Shown: piece after piece, positions 6,032-7,693 of the stretch
How the letters are laid out: the number at the start of each line of letters is the position of its first letter
Position numbering within the stretch: the stretch's first letter is position 1
Source: an uncultured Paracoccaceae bacterium
Lineage (GTDB): Bacteria > Pseudomonadota > Alphaproteobacteria > Rhodobacterales > Rhodobacteraceae
Assembly: GCA_937907485.1 (NCBI GenBank)
Contig: CALESR010000135.1
Coordinates: forward strand, 1 to 7,693
Length of the DNA: 7,693 nucleotides
Direction: 5' to 3'
Notes under the pieces: model-generated
Database searches by the model: none
The model's input: only the letters and a program-made list of their open reading frames with translations
What the model was told of the DNA's origin: nothing
Position numbers and translations under genes: made by a program

Positions 6032-6343
6032 TCAGAACCGCTCGGCGCGCAGGATTCGCGTGTCGGTCACGCTGACAACGCCGATATGATCGCCCAGAAG
6101 CGGAAAGATCGCCTCCATCAGCGCGGCTTCGCGGTGCGGGGCGATCAGGCAGATCACGGCGATCATGCCATTGGCCCGGCCCACCCCGCCCTCACGCGTC
6201 CACGCGCCCGAGCGCCCGGAACCGCCCAGCACCGGCAGCATGGTGAACCCCGTCACCCCGGCTGCCGTCAGGGCGCGCGCGACCTGCCGCTCCATGATGG
6301 CCTCGATGATGATCTCGACACGCTTGGCCTCGTGCATCTGCAT
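6032..6343 (-). CDS. sbtB: PII-like regulator of the SbtB type
   Basis: This 103-residue protein has the size and layout of a PII-superfamily signal protein: a first strand RVEIIIEAI (8-16), a helix MERQVARALTAAGVTGF (17-33), a glycine-rich mobile loop at about 39-60 (GGSGRSGAWTREGGVGRANG), then MIAVICLIA and a second helix ending in VVSVTDTRILRAE. Family members beside SbtA are trimeric, bind adenine nucleotides (cAMP, AMP, ADP, ATP) and block or tune the bicarbonate permease. The loop lacks the uridylylated-tyrosine signature of classical GlnB/GlnK, and the protein stops soon after RILRAERF, without the cysteine-containing C-terminal tail of some cyanobacterial SbtB. The start at 6343 is supported by GGAG 8 bases upstream, inside the end of the permease gene; the second ATG at 6337 is an alternative. 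It begins 3 bases after the permease stop, so the two are surely co-transcribed. The symbol rests on sequence style and context. Confidence 0.78.
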   Translation of the reverse strand: MQMHEAKRVEIIIEAIMERQVARALTAAGVTGFTMLPVLGGSGRSGAWTREGGVGRANGMIAVICLIAPHREAALMEAIFPLLGDHIGVVSVTDTRILRAERF

Positions 6344-6346
6344 GGG

Positions 6347-7327
6347 TCAGGCTCCGGTCAGGGCGCTGGCAATCGCCACATACAGCGGGATGCCCAGCAC
6401 CAGATTGAAGGGAAAGGTGATGCCCAAGGCCAGCGTCAAGGACAGCGCCGGATTGGCGCGCGGCAGCGCCACCCGCATCGCCGCCGGCACCGCGATGTAA
6501 CTGGCCGAGGCCGCCAGCGTCATCATCGTCGCCACCCCGCCGGTGCCGAGGCCCAGCGCCAGCCCCATGCCCAGCCCGGCACCGGCACCGACCAGCGGCA
6601 TGACCAGCCCGAACGCCGCCGCACCGGGCCCCACCACACCCGGCGCCGCGCGCAGGCCCCGCCCGGCCAACAGGCCCATGTCCAGCAAGAACAGGCACAG
6701 CACCCCCTTGAAGGGCGCCTCGATCAGCGGCGCGACATCGGCCATCCCCCGTTCCCCGGTGATCAGGCCGATGGCAAAGGCGCCCAGCAGCAGCACGATC
6801 GATCCGTTCAGCAGGATCTCGCGCCAGCCTTCGGCCCCCAGGTTCGCCGTCCGGTCATGCCGCGCCGCCAGCCACAGCGCGGTCAGGATCGCCGGCGCCT
6901 CCATCGCGGCGGCCACGGCGATCAGCCAGCCCTCGGCGGCGAGGCCCTGCGCGGTCAGCGCGGCACCGACGGCGACGAAGGTCACGATGCTGATCGACCC
7001 GTAATGCCCCGCGACCGCGGCCGCATCGACCGGCGAAATCCCCCGCGCCATCGCCCGCAGCAGGAAAAACGCCACCAGCGGCAACACGAAAGACAGGATC
7101 ACCCCGCCGCCAATCCCCAGCAACAGCGCCGAATCCGCCCCATGCGCGGCCACTCCCGCGCCCCCCTTGAAGCCGATGGCAAACAGCAGATACAGCGACA
7201 TGCCCTTGGCGATGGCCTCGGGAAAGGCCAGATCCGATCGCGCCAGCGCCGCCCCCAGCCCCAGAACGAAGCACAGGATGATGGGCGACACCAGATTCTG
7301 CGCCGCAAGGTCAAGGATATCGGCCAA
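6347..7327 (-). CDS. sbtA: SbtA-type sodium-dependent bicarbonate permease
   Basis: This is a hydrophobic protein of about 326 residues matching the SbtA family (PF05982), inner-membrane carriers thought to import bicarbonate with sodium. Eight to ten membrane spans can be drawn, in two related halves. Family-type landmarks are SLYLLFAIGFKGG (44-56), GHYGSISIVTF (107-117), MEAPAI (142-147), FLLDMGLLAG (213-222), GTGGVATMMTLAASASY (261-277) and ITFPFN (303-308). It is shorter than cyanobacterial SbtA (about 370 residues), as in many proteobacterial members, mainly through a short central loop (about 154-170). The start is TTG at 7327: no ATG or GTG lies upstream before the in-frame stop, and the first internal ATG (residue 43) would remove the first span. 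A purine-rich stretch with GGGGG and GCGAG precedes it. A PII-like gene follows 3 bases downstream. Bicarbonate is the likely substrate; it has not been tested here. Confidence 0.85.
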   Translation of the reverse strand: MADILDLAAQNLVSPIILCFVLGLGAALARSDLAFPEAIAKGMSLYLLFAIGFKGGAGVAAHGADSALLLGIGGGVILSFVLPLVAFFLLRAMARGISPVDAAAVAGHYGSISIVTFVAVGAALTAQGLAAEGWLIAVAAAMEAPAILTALWLAARHDRTANLGAEGWREILLNGSIVLLLGAFAIGLITGERGMADVAPLIEAPFKGVLCLFLLDMGLLAGRGLRAAPGVVGPGAAAFGLVMPLVGAGAGLGMGLALGLGTGGVATMMTLAASASYIAVPAAMRVALPRANPALSLTLALGITFPFNLVLGIPLYVAIASALTGA

Positions 7328-7350
7328 ATCTCGCGCCCCCGTTTCGCGCG

Positions 7351-7378
7351 CACATAAGCACCTGCGCCGGGGTTACAA
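7351..7378 (-). promoter_or_regulatory. Weak candidate promoter of the sbtA-sbtB pair
   Basis: On the - strand TTGTAA (complement 7373-7378) and TATGTG (complement 7351-7356) are 16 bases apart in the 56-base gap before the TTG start. The -10 matches only three consensus bases. No terminator with a T-tract was seen between the transglycosylase and this gene, so read-through is an alternative. Confidence 0.25.
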
Positions 7379-7383
7379 GGTCC

Positions 7384-7693
7384 TCACAGGCGGCGCAGCA
7401 ACTCGGACGTCGGCCAGCCATCCGCGGGCAGGCCCAGTTGCGCCTGCACATCCTGCACCGCCGCGCGGGTTCCGGCGCCCAGAATGCCGTCGATGTTGCC
7501 GACGTCAAACCCGCGCCCCTGCAACCGGCGCTGCAAATCGCGCATCTGGTCGCGGTCAAGGCCCGGCTGCGGGTTGCCCTCGGTAAAGACCGGCGCGCCC
7601 TCGATCCGCGTGGCGAAATAACCCGCCGTCACCACATAGGTGAACGACTGGTTCCATTCGAACAGCACGCGGAAATTGTCGAAGATCATGAAG
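7384..7693 (-). CDS. Lytic murein transglycosylase, C-terminal part (partial)
   Basis: The frame enters from the right edge of the window and ends at TGA (complement 7384-7386); only about the last 102 residues are seen. The first visible part, FMIFDNFRVLFEWNQSFTYV followed by VTAGYFATRIEGAP, resembles the end of the MltB-type catalytic domain (SLT_2, PF13406), where NF..L..WN.S..Y is typical. The rest is a peptidoglycan-binding domain of the PG_binding_1 type (PF01471): LDRDQMRDLQRRLQGRGFDV, then NIDGILGAGTRAAVQDVQAQ and LGLPADGWPTSELLRRL. Such enzymes cleave the MurNAc-GlcNAc bond of peptidoglycan in the periplasm and are usually exported; the signal sequence and catalytic glutamate lie outside the window. 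The in-frame ATG at 7689 is internal, not a start. It lies 56 bases upstream of sbtA on the same strand, with no obvious functional tie. Confidence 0.88.
   Translation of the reverse strand, partial: FMIFDNFRVLFEWNQSFTYVVTAGYFATRIEGAPVFTEGNPQPGLDRDQMRDLQRRLQGRGFDVGNIDGILGAGTRAAVQDVQAQLGLPADGWPTSELLRRL

Noticed and set aside
6032..6343. Annotation of the small protein as classical GlnB/GlnK
   Set aside because: The mobile loop lacks the usual GlnB/GlnK tyrosine segment, the protein is slightly shorter, and the partner is SbtA-like rather than AmtB or glutamine synthetase.
6347..7327. Annotation of the permease as a general auxin-efflux or bile-acid type carrier
   Set aside because: The GFKGG, HYGSIS and FLLDMG blocks and the PII-like partner directly downstream fit SbtA better.
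5993..7357. 454-codon + strand open frame rich in Arg, Gln, His and Pro
   Set aside because: It lies opposite the SbtA and SbtB genes. Its low-complexity composition is what the reverse of Ala/Gly/Leu-rich membrane codons gives.
1..7693. CRISPR array, insertion sequence, tRNA, phage or toxin-antitoxin genes
   Set aside because: No regularly spaced direct repeats, transposase motifs, terminal repeats or tRNA-like cloverleaf were found on reading both strands.

Overview
The window is 7.7 kb of GC-rich DNA with strong G/C third-position bias. Gene content and protein style suggest an alphaproteobacterium of the Rhodobacteraceae/Paracoccaceae type. The organism is inferred from recognised families (a NodH-like sulfotransferase, a Core-2/I-branching enzyme with an alphaproteobacterial-type C-terminal extension, DUF2853), not from a marker gene.

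The left half (1-5400) is read from the + strand. It opens with the last 23 codons of an unidentified gene and a strong hairpin terminator. Four genes follow, closely packed from the second onward: two tandem paralogous family-2-type glycosyltransferases (187-1209, 1280-2305), a Core-2/I-branching-type glycosyltransferase with a long C-terminal extension (2302-3996), and a two-part PAPS-dependent sulfotransferase (4000-5400). The second and third genes overlap by ATGA, and the fourth starts 3 bases after the third stops. Together they look like a cassette that builds and sulfates a surface glycan (exopolysaccharide, capsule or LPS decoration); the product is inferred. A short convergent intergenic region (5401-5592) holds four inverted repeats.

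The right half (5593-7693) is read from the - strand. From right to left it holds the C-terminal end of a lytic murein transglycosylase with a peptidoglycan-binding domain, an SbtA-type sodium-dependent bicarbonate permease that appears to start at TTG, its small PII-like partner of the SbtB type 3 bases downstream, and a DUF2853 protein with its own likely promoter and terminator. SbtA and SbtB form a recognisable transporter/regulator pair; the neighbours have no evident functional link to them.

No CRISPR array, insertion sequence, integrase, tRNA or rRNA was seen. I do not see a wholly new system. The points most worth a second look are the sulfotransferase with a degenerate second sulfotransferase-like half, the uncharacterised C-terminal half of the Core-2 enzyme, the tandem glycosyltransferase duplication, and the SbtAB pair outside cyanobacteria.
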